Of a stretch of 64,000 nt of DNA, positions 41,248 to 50,635 are shown in pieces. Made by a program: the position numbers and the translations under genes. Positions within the stretch are counted from its first letter, which is position 1; the number at the start of each line of letters is the position of its first letter. The notes under the pieces are model-generated. The model was not told where the DNA came from, did no database searches, and was given only the letters and a program-made list of their open reading frames with translations. This DNA is from Leisingera coralii (GTDB lineage: Bacteria > Pseudomonadota > Alphaproteobacteria > Rhodobacterales > Rhodobacteraceae): the NCBI RefSeq assembly GCF_049056525.1, contig NZ_JBHUPT010000062.1, positions 26,654-90,653 of the forward strand. The letters run 5' to 3'.

Positions 41248-41637
41248 TTAGACGCGGCGGCGCTTCGGCGGGCGGCAGCCGTTGTGCGCGATCGGGGTCA
41301 CATCACGGATCGAGGTGATGTTGAAACCGACGGCAGCCAGTGCGCGCAGTGCCGATTCACGGCCCGAACCGGGGCCCTGAACTTCGACTTCCAGAGTCTT
41401 CACACCGTGTTCCTGTGCCTTCTTGCCTGCATCTTCTGCAGCCATCTGAGCGGCATAGGGGGTCGATTTCCGCGAGCCTTTGAAGCCCATGGTGCCGGCC
41501 GACGACCAGGAGATCGCGTTGCCCTGCACGTCGGAGATCAGGATCTTGGTGTTGTTGAACGAAGAGTTCACGTGAGCAACGCCGGAGGCGATGTTCTTGC
41601 GCTCTTTACGCTTAATGCGGGATTTATCGCGTGCCAT
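41248..41637 (-). CDS. rpsK: 30S ribosomal protein S11
   Basis: A 129-residue S11. HVNSSFNNTKILISDVQGNA, FKGSRKSTPYAAQMAAE and HNGCRPPKRRRV are the conserved segments. It lies on the platform of the small subunit and contacts the Shine-Dalgarno helix. It is 14 bp after rpsM and 115 bp before rpoA. Confidence 0.98.
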   Translation of the reverse strand: MARDKSRIKRKERKNIASGVAHVNSSFNNTKILISDVQGNAISWSSAGTMGFKGSRKSTPYAAQMAAEDAGKKAQEHGVKTLEVEVQGPGSGRESALRALAAVGFNITSIRDVTPIAHNGCRPPKRRRV

Positions 41638-41651
41638 TGATCAAGCCTCCC

Positions 41652-42020
41652 TTACTTCTTCTTGCCGGCGATCGGCTTCGCCGGGCCCTTGCGGGTGCGG
41701 GCGTTGGTATGGGTACGCTGACCGCGGACCGGCAGGTTGCGGCGGTGGCGCAGGCCACGGTAGCAGCCAAGGTCCATCAGGCGCTTGATGTTCATCTGAA
41801 CTTCACGGCGCAGGTCGCCTTCGACGGTGTAGTTGGCGTCGATGTGCTCGCGCACGGCCAGAACTTCAGCGTCGGACAGTTCGTTCACACGGCGGGTCGG
41901 GTCGATGCCCACGGCTTCGCAGATCGCTTTCGCCGAGGTGTTGCCGATACCGGTGATATAGGTGAGGGCGATGGGAACCCGCTTTGCAGTCGGGATGTTA
42001 ACGCCGGCAATACGTGCCAC
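41652..42020 (-). CDS. rpsM: 30S ribosomal protein S13
   Basis: A 122-residue S13 (MARIAGVNIPTAKRVPIAL; GLRHRRNLPVRGQRTHTNAR). It sits at the head of the small subunit and contacts the P-site tRNA through its basic tail. It is the first gene of the alpha unit. The rpmJ gene, which precedes it in many bacteria, is not present. A predicted promoter lies at 42175-42203. Confidence 0.98.
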   Translation of the reverse strand: MARIAGVNIPTAKRVPIALTYITGIGNTSAKAICEAVGIDPTRRVNELSDAEVLAVREHIDANYTVEGDLRREVQMNIKRLMDLGCYRGLRHRRNLPVRGQRTHTNARTRKGPAKPIAGKKK

Positions 42021-42174
42021 GTGTCACTTTCCTTTTCGTTGCGGTTCCGTAGTTCCGGAACCTTTTTTCACAACACTTGACCGTGGCAGTGTGGCCAGAG
42101 GGTCCAGCATTTCGAGGTGATAAGGCAGACAGACGAATCCGCCTGCCGGGAATCATTCCCAGAAGGGATGGGGT

Positions 42175-42203
42175 TGCCTATGTGGAATTGCCGCGGGGGT
42201 CAA
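42175..42203 (-). promoter_or_regulatory. Predicted promoter of the rpsM-rplQ unit
   Basis: TTGACC (42198-42203), 17 bp, TAGGCA (42175-42180) on the minus strand, between the adk terminator and rpsM. About 150 bases of leader precede the rpsM start; no known leader motif recognised. Confidence 0.5.
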
Positions 42204-42257
42204 CCCGTGTTCAAAGAAAACGCGCCCCTGCCCCCCGGCCCTGCGGCCTCTGGGAAA

Positions 42258-42292
42258 AAGAAAATGCCCCGTGCCATGATGGCACGGGGCAT
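42258..42292 (-). terminator. Terminator after adk
   Basis: ATGCCCCGTGCC, ATGAT, GGCACGGGGCAT forms a 12-bp perfect stem (42264-42292). The minus-strand tail reads TTTCTTTTT. It separates rplO-secY-adk from rpsM-rpsK-rpoA-rplQ. Confidence 0.88.
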
Positions 42293-42313
42293 TTCAATCC
42301 GGTAAGCGGCGGC

Positions 42314-42957
42314 TCACTCGCCCATGATCCAGGCCATGTTCTGGCGCACCTCGTCGATCGAGGCGAGGCCGTCGATGCGCTGCAGGTTGCCCTTGGCGTA
42401 GTAGTAGCCGATCAGCGGCGAGGTCTTCTTGTAGTATTCCATCAGGCGGGTCTTGAGGCTGTCCTCATTGTCGTCCGCCCGGCGCTTGACCTCGGTGGAG
42501 CCGCAGTTGGCGCATTTGCCGTCGGCGGGCCAGGGCTTGGTCTGGTCGTGGTAGACCTCGCCGCAGCCGCCGCAGGTGGAGCGGCCGGTGATGCGGGCGA
42601 CCAGCGCCTCGTCATCGACCTGCATCTCGATCACCGCGTCGAGCTTGAGGTCCATCTCCTCCAGCAGCTTGGCCAGCGCATCGGCCTGGGCCAGGGTGCG
42701 CGGGAAGCCGTCGAAGATGAAGCCGCCCTCGGCGCCGCCCTGCAGCTTCTCGCGGATCAGGCCGATCACGATCTGGTCGGTGACCAGCTTGCCCTCGGCC
42801 ATGATGGCGGCAACCTTCTTGCCCATTTCGGTACCCGAGGTCTGGGCCTCGCGCAGCATGTCACCGGTGCTGAGCTGCACCATGCCGCGGCTTTCCACAA
42901 GGTAGCGCGCCTGCGTACCTTTGCCCGCCCCCGGCGGGCCAAGGAGAATAATGTTGG

Positions 42958-42961
<4 letters not shown>
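42314..42961 (-). CDS. adk: Adenylate kinase
   Basis: A 215-residue long-form adenylate kinase (AMP + ATP to 2 ADP). GPPGAGKGTQ (9-18) is the P-loop; STGDMLRE and FDGFPRTLAQ bind the nucleotides. The LID domain carries C130, C133, C150 and C153 in CGGC and CANC, the zinc-binding type often linked with Gram-positives but also found in alphaproteobacteria. Its ATG overlaps the secY stop as ATGA. A strong terminator follows. Confidence 0.97.
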
Positions 42962-44322
<1,361 letters not shown>

Positions 44323-44433
44323 GAAAAGGTCTCTTCTTTAGCGGAAACGCCGCCCGGAACCGTTTTCCGGCTCGGGCGGCGTTCAAGGAAAACTGAGGAC
44401 TATGTAAGCGGCATTGGCGCCGCTCACAAGCCG

Positions 44434-44904
44434 TTACTCTGCGGCGGCGGGGGCTGCCACAGTCAGAGTGCCGCCAGCTTTTGCCACGGCGTCAACGGCA
44501 GCGGCCGATGCACCGGTGACCGAGATGGTGGCTTTGGCGGTGATGTCGCCTTTGGCCAGGACGCGGATGCCGTCCAGCTTGCGGCGCACCAGGCCGGATG
44601 CGACCAGCGAATCCTCGGTGATGTTTGCTGCGTCCAGCTTGCCTGCGTCGATGAACTTCTGGATCAGGCCCAGGTTCACAACGGCGTATGCCTTGCGGTT
44701 CGGCTTGTTGAAGCCGCGCTTGGGCAGACGCTGGTACAGCGGCATCTGGCCGCCTTCGTAGCCATTGATCGAGACGCCCGAACGGGATTTCTGGCCTTTG
44801 ATACCACGGCCGCCCATTTTGCCTTTGCCGGAACCCGGGCCACGGGCCACACGGGTGCGTTTCTTGGCGGCGCCGGGATTGTCGCGCAGTTCGTGAAGTT
44901 TCAT
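44434..44904 (-). CDS. rplO: 50S ribosomal protein L15
   Basis: A 156-residue L15. MKLHELRDNPGAAKKRTRVARGPGSG is the conserved N-terminus, followed by KTAGRG-like GKMGGRGIKGQKSRSG. The upstream open frame to 44994 is ignored because the conserved N-terminus begins at the ATG at 44904. It opens the rplO-secY-adk unit, preceded by a predicted promoter about 100 bases upstream. In most bacteria it follows rpmD directly; here the DUF1127 pair and 1.6 kb intervene. Confidence 0.98.
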   Translation of the reverse strand: MKLHELRDNPGAAKKRTRVARGPGSGKGKMGGRGIKGQKSRSGVSINGYEGGQMPLYQRLPKRGFNKPNRKAYAVVNLGLIQKFIDAGKLDAANITEDSLVASGLVRRKLDGIRVLAKGDITAKATISVTGASAAAVDAVAKAGGTLTVAAPAAAE

Positions 44905-45000
44905 GTCGCTTCTCCTTGCCGGATGTGGCCCCCGAAGCGTGATGGGCCAAACGCGGCGTTTCTTGATTGGTGATTCCGTGGCGCGGAACGCCACCGGGTG

Positions 45001-45029
45001 CCTATAGACCCGATGGGGGACGGGATCAA
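45001..45029 (-). promoter_or_regulatory. Predicted promoter of rplO-secY-adk
   Basis: TTGATC (45024-45029), 17 bp, TATAGG (45001-45006) on the minus strand, 97 bases before the rplO ATG. The -10 and spacer match those before rpsJ (62553) and rpmC (50981). Confidence 0.65.
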
Positions 45030-45488
45030 GCCCCGCGGGCGGGGCTCGCCCTAAAGCGCACCGAAACAGCCGCCAGGGCCCCTGCCCTGCCGGTTGCGTG
45101 TCCTAACATCTATCTCGTGTTCGTTCCGTCGCTGGCCGTCCGTTAAAGGGTGGCGGCGCCGCCGGGGTGGAGATGGGATGGGGTTGCCCCCATGCGAAAA
45201 CGCGCGTTTCACGCGCTCCGGGTGCCACGCCGGAGCCCAGTTCCAGGTGCCGGGGGTGTCAGGCCCGGCGGGTGATCATGACCGGGGAGGATCCTGGCAC
45301 AGCTGGGTTAAGTCCCCGTAGGCGGGGCGTACGCCGGGTGTGCAACAGGCTGGATGCCCCGGTTCTGATGGCCCCGGAGGGCAGCGACCGAGCCTCGGGG
45401 CGGGTGCTGAAGGCGCCCTCCCCGAGGGGGAGGGTCGGGCGCTGCCCGGCGGTGCCGCCGGGCGGTGGCTTTGCTGTGCGGGAAACAA
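45030..45488. other. GC-rich stretch without a convincing gene
   Basis: This 459-base stretch lies between the rplO promoter and the terminator of the first DUF1127 gene. Open frames crossing it have no family features. A GGCGCTGCCCGGCGG / CCGCCGGGCGG hairpin lies near 45430-45465. No RNA gene recognised. Confidence 0.4.
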
Positions 45489-45519
45489 AAACGCCCCCGC
45501 CGGAATGGCAGGGGCGCTT
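45489..45519 (-). terminator. Terminator of the first DUF1127 gene
   Basis: GCGCCCCTGCC, ATTC, CGGCGGGGGCGT with a TTTTTG tail on the minus strand. It starts about 50 bases past the gene stop. The stem resembles the terminator of the second DUF1127 gene. Confidence 0.8.
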
Positions 45520-45568
45520 TGGGGCCGGGCGTTGGAGAGGGAGGAGGATCCGCAGCCGGCCAGGGAGA

Positions 45569-45784
45569 TCAACTGCCGTAGACGTGCTCGCGGGCGGCGC
45601 CGGGGATGGCGCAGCGGCTGAGGCCGATGTCGGCCAGGTCGCGGCTGGACAGGGCGCGCAGCTCCTGCACGGTGCGCTGGTATTCGCGGCGCAGCTTCCA
45701 GTTCTGGATCAGGCCGACGGCAATGCCGCGCAGGCGGGTGGAGAAGCCTGCGGAGGCGGGGGCGGAGAGAGTCGAATAAGCCAT
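45569..45784 (-). CDS. DUF1127 small protein, copy A
   Basis: A 71-residue basic protein. The C-terminal half WKLRREYQRTVQELRALSSRDLADIGLSRCAI is the DUF1127 motif. The same length and architecture are found in the neighbour at 46047-46262, though the N-terminal halves differ. DUF1127 proteins in alphaproteobacteria have been linked to small-RNA maturation and to phosphate and carbon metabolism. It has its own terminator, so it is a separate transcript from the ribosomal genes. The start at 45784 has AAGGAACAAG upstream. Confidence 0.88.
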   Translation of the reverse strand: MAYSTLSAPASAGFSTRLRGIAVGLIQNWKLRREYQRTVQELRALSSRDLADIGLSRCAIPGAAREHVYGS

Positions 45785-45965
45785 TGTTCTTGTTCCTTCA
45801 CATCGGTGCCGGGACGGGCTCCCGGTGCGGTGCTTGATCTGTTCGTTCGAAGTGAAGGGGAAATGGGGATGGCCCCGGGCGGGCGCAACGGCTGCTTCGG
45901 TCTGGCAGCTATGCAGCGCCCGCATAGCACATTCCCGTGAGGGTTTTGCAGCGCTGCCAAAAGAA

Positions 45966-45993
45966 AACGCTCCCGCCCGGCAGGGCAGGAGCG
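45966..45993 (-). terminator. Terminator of the second DUF1127 gene
   Basis: GCGCTCCTGCCC, TGC, CGGGCGGGAGCG followed by TTTTCTTTT on the minus strand, about 50 bases after the gene stop. Confidence 0.8.
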
Positions 45994-46046
45994 CTTTGGC
46001 CCCGGGCTTGAAGGAGGAGGAGGAGAGGAGCGCCCGGGAGGGAGAA

Positions 46047-46262
46047 TTACTTGCCGTAGACGTGCTGCTGCGCGATGTCGGCGATATCGCTGCGGCGGAC
46101 GCCGATGTCTGCCAGCTCGTGATCGCTCAGCGCGTCCAGTTCGTTGTAGGTGCGCTGGAACTCGCGGGCTTTGGCCCAGGAGTCGGCCAGGCCTTCGAAT
46201 GCCGTGCGGATGCGGGCGGTGAAGCTGTGGCCGGTGTGTGCAGCGGAGATAACATGTGCCAT
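46047..46262 (-). CDS. DUF1127 small protein, copy B
   Basis: A 71-residue protein: AKAREFQRTYNELDALSDHELADIGVRRSDIADIA is the DUF1127 core and HVYGK the end (compare HVYGS in copy A). Like copy A it has its own promoter-like sequence (46336-46364) and terminator. The pair is the only insertion between rpmD and rplO. The start at 46262 is the first Met of the conserved part; the frame runs to 46445. Confidence 0.88.
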   Translation of the reverse strand: MAHVISAAHTGHSFTARIRTAFEGLADSWAKAREFQRTYNELDALSDHELADIGVRRSDIADIAQQHVYGK

Positions 46263-46335
46263 CGTATGTGTCCTTGTGTCTGACGCCGGGCCTATTCCCG
46301 GCGGTGCGTTGTTTGGTCTTTTCTGTGACAGCCCC

Positions 46336-46364
46336 GAGATAGGCCTGCCGCCCGATTCCAACAA
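46336..46364 (-). promoter_or_regulatory. Predicted promoter of the second DUF1127 gene
   Basis: TTGTTG (46359-46364), 17 bp, TATCTC (46336-46341) on the minus strand, 73 bases before the ATG. Confidence 0.4.
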
Positions 46365-46447
46365 CTGACGCAACCGGCAAGCCGCTATGCGGCCATTGCA
46401 AGGGACTTGCCACAAGGGCAACGCCCTGCCCTGCCCCCTGGGCAAAC

Positions 46448-46480
46448 GAAAAACGCCCCCGGCGAACCGGAGGCGTTTTC
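46448..46480 (-). terminator. Terminator after rpmD
   Basis: AAAACGCC, TCCGG, TTCG, CCGGG, GGCGTTTT is a strong stem with a T-run on the minus strand, 24 bases past the rpmD stop. It closes the rpmC-rpmD transcription unit before rplO. Confidence 0.85.
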
Positions 46481-46503
46481 CAAAGTCTGAGACCGAAAAG
46501 GGC

Positions 46504-46692
46504 TTAGCCGCGCTCTTCGATGATCTGAACCAGGTGCGGGATCGAGTTGACCATGCCGCGCACGGAGGGGGTGTCCTCCAGCTCGCGGGTCTTGTGCATC
46601 TTGTTCAGGCCCAGGCCAACCAGGGTTGCGCGCTGTTTGGCGGGGCGGCGGATCGGCGAGCCGATCTGCTTGACGACGATGGTTTTTGCCAT
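46504..46692 (-). CDS. rpmD: 50S ribosomal protein L30
   Basis: A 62-residue L30: KTIVVKQIGSPIRRP, ATLVGLGLNKMHKTRELED, VRGMVNSIPHLVQIIEE. A small large-subunit protein. It is 13 bp after rpsE and is followed by a terminator, so rplO is not co-transcribed. Confidence 0.97.
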   Translation of the reverse strand: MAKTIVVKQIGSPIRRPAKQRATLVGLGLNKMHKTRELEDTPSVRGMVNSIPHLVQIIEERG

Positions 46693-46705
46693 GTCTCTCT
46701 ACTCC

Positions 46706-47275
46706 TTACGCTTCAGCTTCGGCAGCTGCCGGTGCGTCGTCCCGCTTGGGCAGGATGTCAGCAACCTTTTTGCCGCGGCGCTGAGCCACCGAACGCGGGC
46801 TCTGCTCTTTCTGCAGGCCGTTCAGGGTGGCGCGGATCATGTTGTAGGGGTTCTGCGAACCGATCGACTTGGAAACCACGTCCTTGATGCCCAGCATCTC
46901 GAACACGGCACGCATCGGACCACCTGCGATGATACCGGTACCTTCCGGTGCGGTGCGCATCACAACTTTGCCTGCGCCGTGACGGCCGGCCATGTCGTGG
47001 TGCAGGGTGCGGCCCTCTTTCAGCGGCACGCGGATCATCTGGCGCTTCGCCTGCTCGGTCGCCTTGCGGATCGCCTCAGGCACTTCTTTCGCCTTGCCCT
47101 TGCCAAAGCCGACGCGGCCTTTCTGGTCGCCAACGACAACCAGGGCTGCGAAGCCAAAGCGCTTGCCGCCTTTTACGGTTTTCGACACGCGGTTGATCGC
47201 GACCAGGCGATCTGCAAATTCCGGTGCCTCTTCACGCTCGCGGCGGGGGCCGCGGCGGTTTTCACGTTCTGCCAT
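46706..47275 (-). CDS. rpsE: 30S ribosomal protein S5
   Basis: A 189-residue S5. FADRLVAINRVSKTVKGGKR is the RNA-binding N-terminal domain and GGPMRAVFEMLGIKDVVSKS the C-terminal domain. Residues controlling ribosomal ambiguity and spectinomycin binding lie in the first domain. A 131-bp gap with two hairpins separates it from rplR. Confidence 0.98.
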   Translation of the reverse strand: MAERENRRGPRREREEAPEFADRLVAINRVSKTVKGGKRFGFAALVVVGDQKGRVGFGKGKAKEVPEAIRKATEQAKRQMIRVPLKEGRTLHHDMAGRHGAGKVVMRTAPEGTGIIAGGPMRAVFEMLGIKDVVSKSIGSQNPYNMIRATLNGLQKEQSPRSVAQRRGKKVADILPKRDDAPAAAEAEA

Positions 47276-47342
47276 CAGGCATTCCTTTCAGTGCGGCGCA
47301 GTCCAGTAAGACCGGGGCGCCTGTTCTATCAATCCTTGGTGA

Positions 47343-47398
47343 GATCCGGCCCGGAGGCCGGTCTCCCGGATCATCGGGGCAGCCTGTGAAGGCTGCCC
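47343..47398 (-). other. Pair of stem-loops between rplR and rpsE
   Basis: GATCCGG and CCGGATC (47343-47349 with 47366-47372), then GGGCAGCC and GGCTGCCC (47377-47384 with 47391-47398), lie just after the rplR stop. Neither has a T-run. They are either RNA processing/stability elements or a translational coupling break. Confidence 0.45.
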
Positions 47399-47406
47399 GC
47401 ATGAGA

Positions 47407-47766
47407 TTAGATCTTCAGGCCGCCTTCACGCGCAGCGTCGGCCAGAGCCTTCACCTTGCCGTGGAACAGGAAGCCGCCGCGGTCGAAGTAGGCCTCGGTC
47501 ACGCCAGCCGCTTTTGCGCGCTCGGCGATCAGAGCACCAACTTTGGTCGCTGCTTCGATGTTGTTCTTGCCAACAACACCCAGATCTTTTTCCAGGGTCG
47601 AAGCGGAGGCCACGGTCACGCCGCGCAGGTCGTCGATCAGCTGAACAGAGATGTTCTTGTTCGAACGGTGCACGGACAGACGCGGACGGCCTGCGTTCAC
47701 TTTGCGAAGCTTGTTCCGGACGCGCAGCCGGCGCTTCAGAAACAGGGTACGTTTGCTGTTTGCCAT
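47407..47766 (-). CDS. rplR: 50S ribosomal protein L18
   Basis: A 119-residue L18 that binds 5S rRNA. MANSKRTLFLKRRLRVRNKL, RPRLSVHRSNKNISVQLIDD and AYFDRGGFLFHGKVKALAD are conserved. The frame is open far upstream, overlapping rplF, but the conserved protein starts at 47766. It follows rplF by 11 bp. Confidence 0.98.
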   Translation of the reverse strand: MANSKRTLFLKRRLRVRNKLRKVNAGRPRLSVHRSNKNISVQLIDDLRGVTVASASTLEKDLGVVGKNNIEAATKVGALIAERAKAAGVTEAYFDRGGFLFHGKVKALADAAREGGLKI

Positions 47767-47777
47767 TTTGCTGGTCC

Positions 47778-48311
47778 TTACTTCTTCTTGCCTTCCTTGC
47801 GGAAGATGAACTCGCCCTTGTAGCGGATGCCTTTGCCCTTGTAGGGCTCCGGACGGCGCCAGTCGCGGATTTTCGCCGCCACTTCGCCCACCTGCTGCTG
47901 GTCGATGCCTTCCACAACGATTTCGGTCTGCTTCGGCGCGGTGATGGTGACACCTTCCGGAGCAACGAAGTCGACGTCGTGGCTGTAGCCCAGGTTCAGC
48001 TTCAGGGTGTTGCCCTGCATCTGAGCGCGGTAACCCACACCCTGGATCTCCAGCTCTTTCTTGAAGCCCTGGGTCACGCCGGTGACGAGGTTCGCGACCT
48101 GAGTGCGGGACATGCCCCACTGCTGGCGCGCACGCTTGGACTTGCCGCGCGGCTCGACCTTCACGATGTTGTCCTCGACGGACAGGGTCACGTCGTCGGT
48201 TGCGGTGAAGGTGCGGGCGCCTTTCGGGCCTTTCACTTCGATGGTCTGGCCGGACACAGAGGCGGATACGCCGCTGGGCAGTTCGACCGGTTTCTTACCA
48301 ATACGGGACAT
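47778..48311 (-). CDS. rplF: 50S ribosomal protein L6
   Basis: A 177-residue L6: MSRIGKKPVELPSGV at the N-terminus and KIRDWRRPEPYKGKGIRYKGE at the C-terminus. It binds 23S rRNA close to the GTPase centre. It is 12 bp after rpsH. Confidence 0.98.
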   Translation of the reverse strand: MSRIGKKPVELPSGVSASVSGQTIEVKGPKGARTFTATDDVTLSVEDNIVKVEPRGKSKRARQQWGMSRTQVANLVTGVTQGFKKELEIQGVGYRAQMQGNTLKLNLGYSHDVDFVAPEGVTITAPKQTEIVVEGIDQQQVGEVAAKIRDWRRPEPYKGKGIRYKGEFIFRKEGKKK

Positions 48312-48323
48312 TGCGAGGCCTCC

Positions 48324-48716
48324 TTAGAAGACGGTGCAAAGCACTTCGCCGCCAACGTTGGCTGCGCGTGCGTTTGCGTCCGACATCACACCCTTGGGGG
48401 TGGAGACAATCGACACGCCCAGGCCCTGACGGACCGACGGGATGTCATTGACGCCCATGTAAACGCGGCGGCCGGGCTTGGAGACCCGCTTGAGCTCGCG
48501 AATGACAGGTTCGCCGTCGAAGTATTTCAGGCTGATTTCGATGGCCGGGTGGCCATTTTCACCAGTGGTCTTCTCATAACCGCGGATGTAGCCCTCGTCC
48601 GCCAGCACGTCCAGCACCCATGCCCGCAGCTTCGACGCCGGGGTCATGACGGTGGATTTGCCGCGCATCTGAGAGTTACGGATACGGGTGAGCATATCGC
48701 CGATAGGATCGTTCAT
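48324..48716 (-). CDS. rpsH: 30S ribosomal protein S8
   Basis: A 130-residue S8: NDPIGDMLTRIRNSQMRGKS, VSKPGRRVYMGVNDIPSV, GLGVSIVSTPKGVMSDANAR. It organises the central domain of 16S rRNA and is the translational repressor of the spc operon in E. coli; whether that holds here is unknown. It is 13 bp after rpsN. Confidence 0.98.
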   Translation of the reverse strand: MNDPIGDMLTRIRNSQMRGKSTVMTPASKLRAWVLDVLADEGYIRGYEKTTGENGHPAIEISLKYFDGEPVIRELKRVSKPGRRVYMGVNDIPSVRQGLGVSIVSTPKGVMSDANARAANVGGEVLCTVF

Positions 48717-48729
48717 ATCAGTCTCTCCC

Positions 48730-49035
48730 TTACCAGCTCGATTTCACCAGGCCGGGGATCTGGCCAGCAGACCCCAGCTCGCGCAGCGCGATACGGCTGA
48801 TCTTCAGCTTACGGTAGTAAGCGTGCGGACGGCCGGTCAGCTGGCAGCGGTTGTGCAAACGGCTCGGAGCCGAGTTGCGCGGCAGTTTCGCCAGTTTCAG
48901 ACGCGCCTTGAAGCGCTCTTCCATCGGGCGGGATTCGTCGTTTGCGATTTCTTTCAGCTCGGCACGCTTTGCGGCGTATTTTGCCACCAGGCGCTCGCGC
49001 TTCTTCTCGCGTTCGATCATGCTTTTCTTAGCCAT
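48730..49035 (-). CDS. rpsN: 30S ribosomal protein S14 (zinc-independent type)
   Basis: A 101-residue S14. The long form without the CxxC zinc ribbon: only one Cys is present, in NRCQLTGRPHAYYRKLKIS. It is a head protein of the small subunit. It is 19 bp after rplE. Confidence 0.97.
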   Translation of the reverse strand: MAKKSMIEREKKRERLVAKYAAKRAELKEIANDESRPMEERFKARLKLAKLPRNSAPSRLHNRCQLTGRPHAYYRKLKISRIALRELGSAGQIPGLVKSSW

Positions 49036-49054
49036 GGTCTCTTCCTTCCCGCGA

Positions 49055-49618
49055 TCAGCTGTTGAAGGGCATGTTGAAAGCTTTCAACAGCGCCTTAGCT
49101 TCCGCGTCGGTTTTTGCGGTGGTGGCAATTACGATGTCCATGCCCCAGGCTTCGTCGATCTTGTCGAAATCGATTTCCGGGAACACGATGTGCTCTTTCA
49201 GGCCCATGGCATAGTTGCCGCGGCCGTCGAAAGAGGTGCCGGACACGCCGCGGAAGTCGCGGATACGGGGCATCGCGATGGTGATCAGACGATCCAGGAA
49301 TTCATACATCCGGTCGCCGCGCAGGGTCACCTTGGCGCCCATCGGCATGCCTTCGCGAACGCGGAAGCCGGCGATGGAGTTCTTGGCCACGGTGGTGACA
49401 GCCTTCTGGCCCGCGATTGCGGTCAGGTCGGCCTGAGCGGATTTGGCTTTCTTGCTGTCTTTGACAGCAGCGCGGCCACAGCCGATGTTCAGAACGATTT
49501 TCTCCAGCTTGGGGAGCATCATGTCGTTCTTGTAGCCGAATTCCTCTTTCAGGGCGCCACGGATGGTGTCCTTGTAGAGCGTCTTCAGGCGCGGGGTGTA
49601 GGTTGCAGCGTCAAGCAT
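49055..49618 (-). CDS. rplE: 50S ribosomal protein L5
   Basis: A 187-residue L5, a 5S rRNA-binding protein of the central protuberance. PKLEKIVLNIGCGRA, TLRGDRMYEFLDRLI and PRIRDFRGVSGTSFDGRGNY are conserved. Its ATG overlaps the rplX stop by one base (TGATG). Confidence 0.98.
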   Translation of the reverse strand: MLDAATYTPRLKTLYKDTIRGALKEEFGYKNDMMLPKLEKIVLNIGCGRAAVKDSKKAKSAQADLTAIAGQKAVTTVAKNSIAGFRVREGMPMGAKVTLRGDRMYEFLDRLITIAMPRIRDFRGVSGTSFDGRGNYAMGLKEHIVFPEIDFDKIDEAWGMDIVIATTAKTDAEAKALLKAFNMPFNS

Positions 49619-49923
49619 CAGACAGTCTCCCCGGTGGTCTTGGCGAAGCGCACCTTCTTGCCGTCTTCCTCGCGGAAGCCGACGCGGGTTGCTTTGCCGT
49701 TGCTGTCCAGCAGTGCCAGGTTCGACAGGTCGATCGGCAGTGCCTTGGGCAGACGGCCGCCCTGGCTGTTCTGGGTCTGGCGGGTGTGGCGGATTGCCAT
49801 GTTCACGCCGTCGACAATGGCTTTGCCGGCTTTCGGGTCAACGGAGGCGATGGTGCCTTCCTTACCCTTGTCCTTGCCGGCCAGCACGACGACCTTGTCG
49901 CCTTTGCGGAGTTTAGCAGCCAT
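49618..49923 (-). CDS. rplX: 50S ribosomal protein L24
   Basis: A 101-residue L24 with the KOW motif (LRKGDKVVVLAGKDKGKEG). It is an assembly initiator of the large subunit. It is 2 bp after rplN. Confidence 0.98.
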   Translation of the reverse strand: MAAKLRKGDKVVVLAGKDKGKEGTIASVDPKAGKAIVDGVNMAIRHTRQTQNSQGGRLPKALPIDLSNLALLDSNGKATRVGFREEDGKKVRFAKTTGETV

Positions 49924-49925
49924 GA

Positions 49926-50294
49926 TTACAGCACCTCCGGAGCCAGCGAGATGATCTTCATGAAGTTCTTCGCGCGCAGTTCACGAACAACCGGGCCAAA
50001 GATACGGGTACCGACCGGCTCGTTGTTGTTGTTCAGGATAACGGCTGCGTTCCGGTCAAAACGGATCGCGGTGCCGTCTTCGCGGCGGACTTCTTTGGCG
50101 GTGCGCACGACAACGGCCTTACGGACGTCGCCTTTTTTCACGCGGCCGCGCGGGATGGCTTCCTTTACCGAGACGACGATGATGTCGCCAACGGATGCGT
50201 ATTTACGCTTGGAGCCACCCAGAACCTTGATGCACTGAACCCGGCGGGCGCCGGAGTTGTCAGCTACATCCAGATTTGTTTGCATCTGGATCAT
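49926..50294 (-). CDS. rplN: 50S ribosomal protein L14
   Basis: A 122-residue L14: MIQMQTNLDVADNSGARRVQ, GDIIVVSVKEAIPRGRVKKG, NEPVGTRIFGPVVREL. It lies at the subunit interface. A 99-bp gap with a hairpin separates it from rpsQ. Confidence 0.98.
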   Translation of the reverse strand: MIQMQTNLDVADNSGARRVQCIKVLGGSKRKYASVGDIIVVSVKEAIPRGRVKKGDVRKAVVVRTAKEVRREDGTAIRFDRNAAVILNNNNEPVGTRIFGPVVRELRAKNFMKIISLAPEVL

Positions 50295-50375
50295 GTGGTT
50301 TCTCCCGACCTATGGGGCAGCGATGCGTGCTGGTATCCCCCAGGGTTTCGACTGACTGTTAAGTCTAGCCGCCAG

Positions 50376-50393
50376 GAGTCTCGGATGAGACTC
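50376..50393 (-). other. Stem-loop after rpsQ
   Basis: GAGTCTC, GGAT, GAGACTC lies directly at the rpsQ stop in the 99-bp gap before rplN. No T-run; perhaps an RNA stability element. Confidence 0.4.
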
Positions 50394-50624
50394 TTAGGCT
50401 TCCAGAACTTCCCAGCGTTTCGTTTTCGATTTCGGCGCGCATTCGATGATGCGGACAGTGTCGCCGACCTTGAAAGCGTTCTTTTCATCGTGAGCCCGGT
50501 ATTTCTTGGACTTACGGATGGTTTTCTTCAGAACCGGGTGCGTGAAGCGGCGTTCGACCGAGACGGTGACGGTCTGGGCGTTTGCGTCGCTGGTCACAAC
50601 GCCTTGCAGGATACGTTTGGGCAT
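50394..50624 (-). CDS. rpsQ: 30S ribosomal protein S17
   Basis: A 76-residue S17: MPKRILQGVVTSDANAQTVT, YRAHDEKNAFKVGDTVRIIE. An OB-fold protein binding 16S rRNA. It is 11 bp after rpmC. Confidence 0.98.
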   Translation of the reverse strand: MPKRILQGVVTSDANAQTVTVSVERRFTHPVLKKTIRKSKKYRAHDEKNAFKVGDTVRIIECAPKSKTKRWEVLEA

Positions 50625-50635
50625 TGTGTCGCTCC

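Noticed and set aside
45167..45940. A 257-codon plus-strand frame over the rpmD-rplO gap
   Set aside because: It overlaps the clear DUF1127 gene on the other strand and resembles no known protein.
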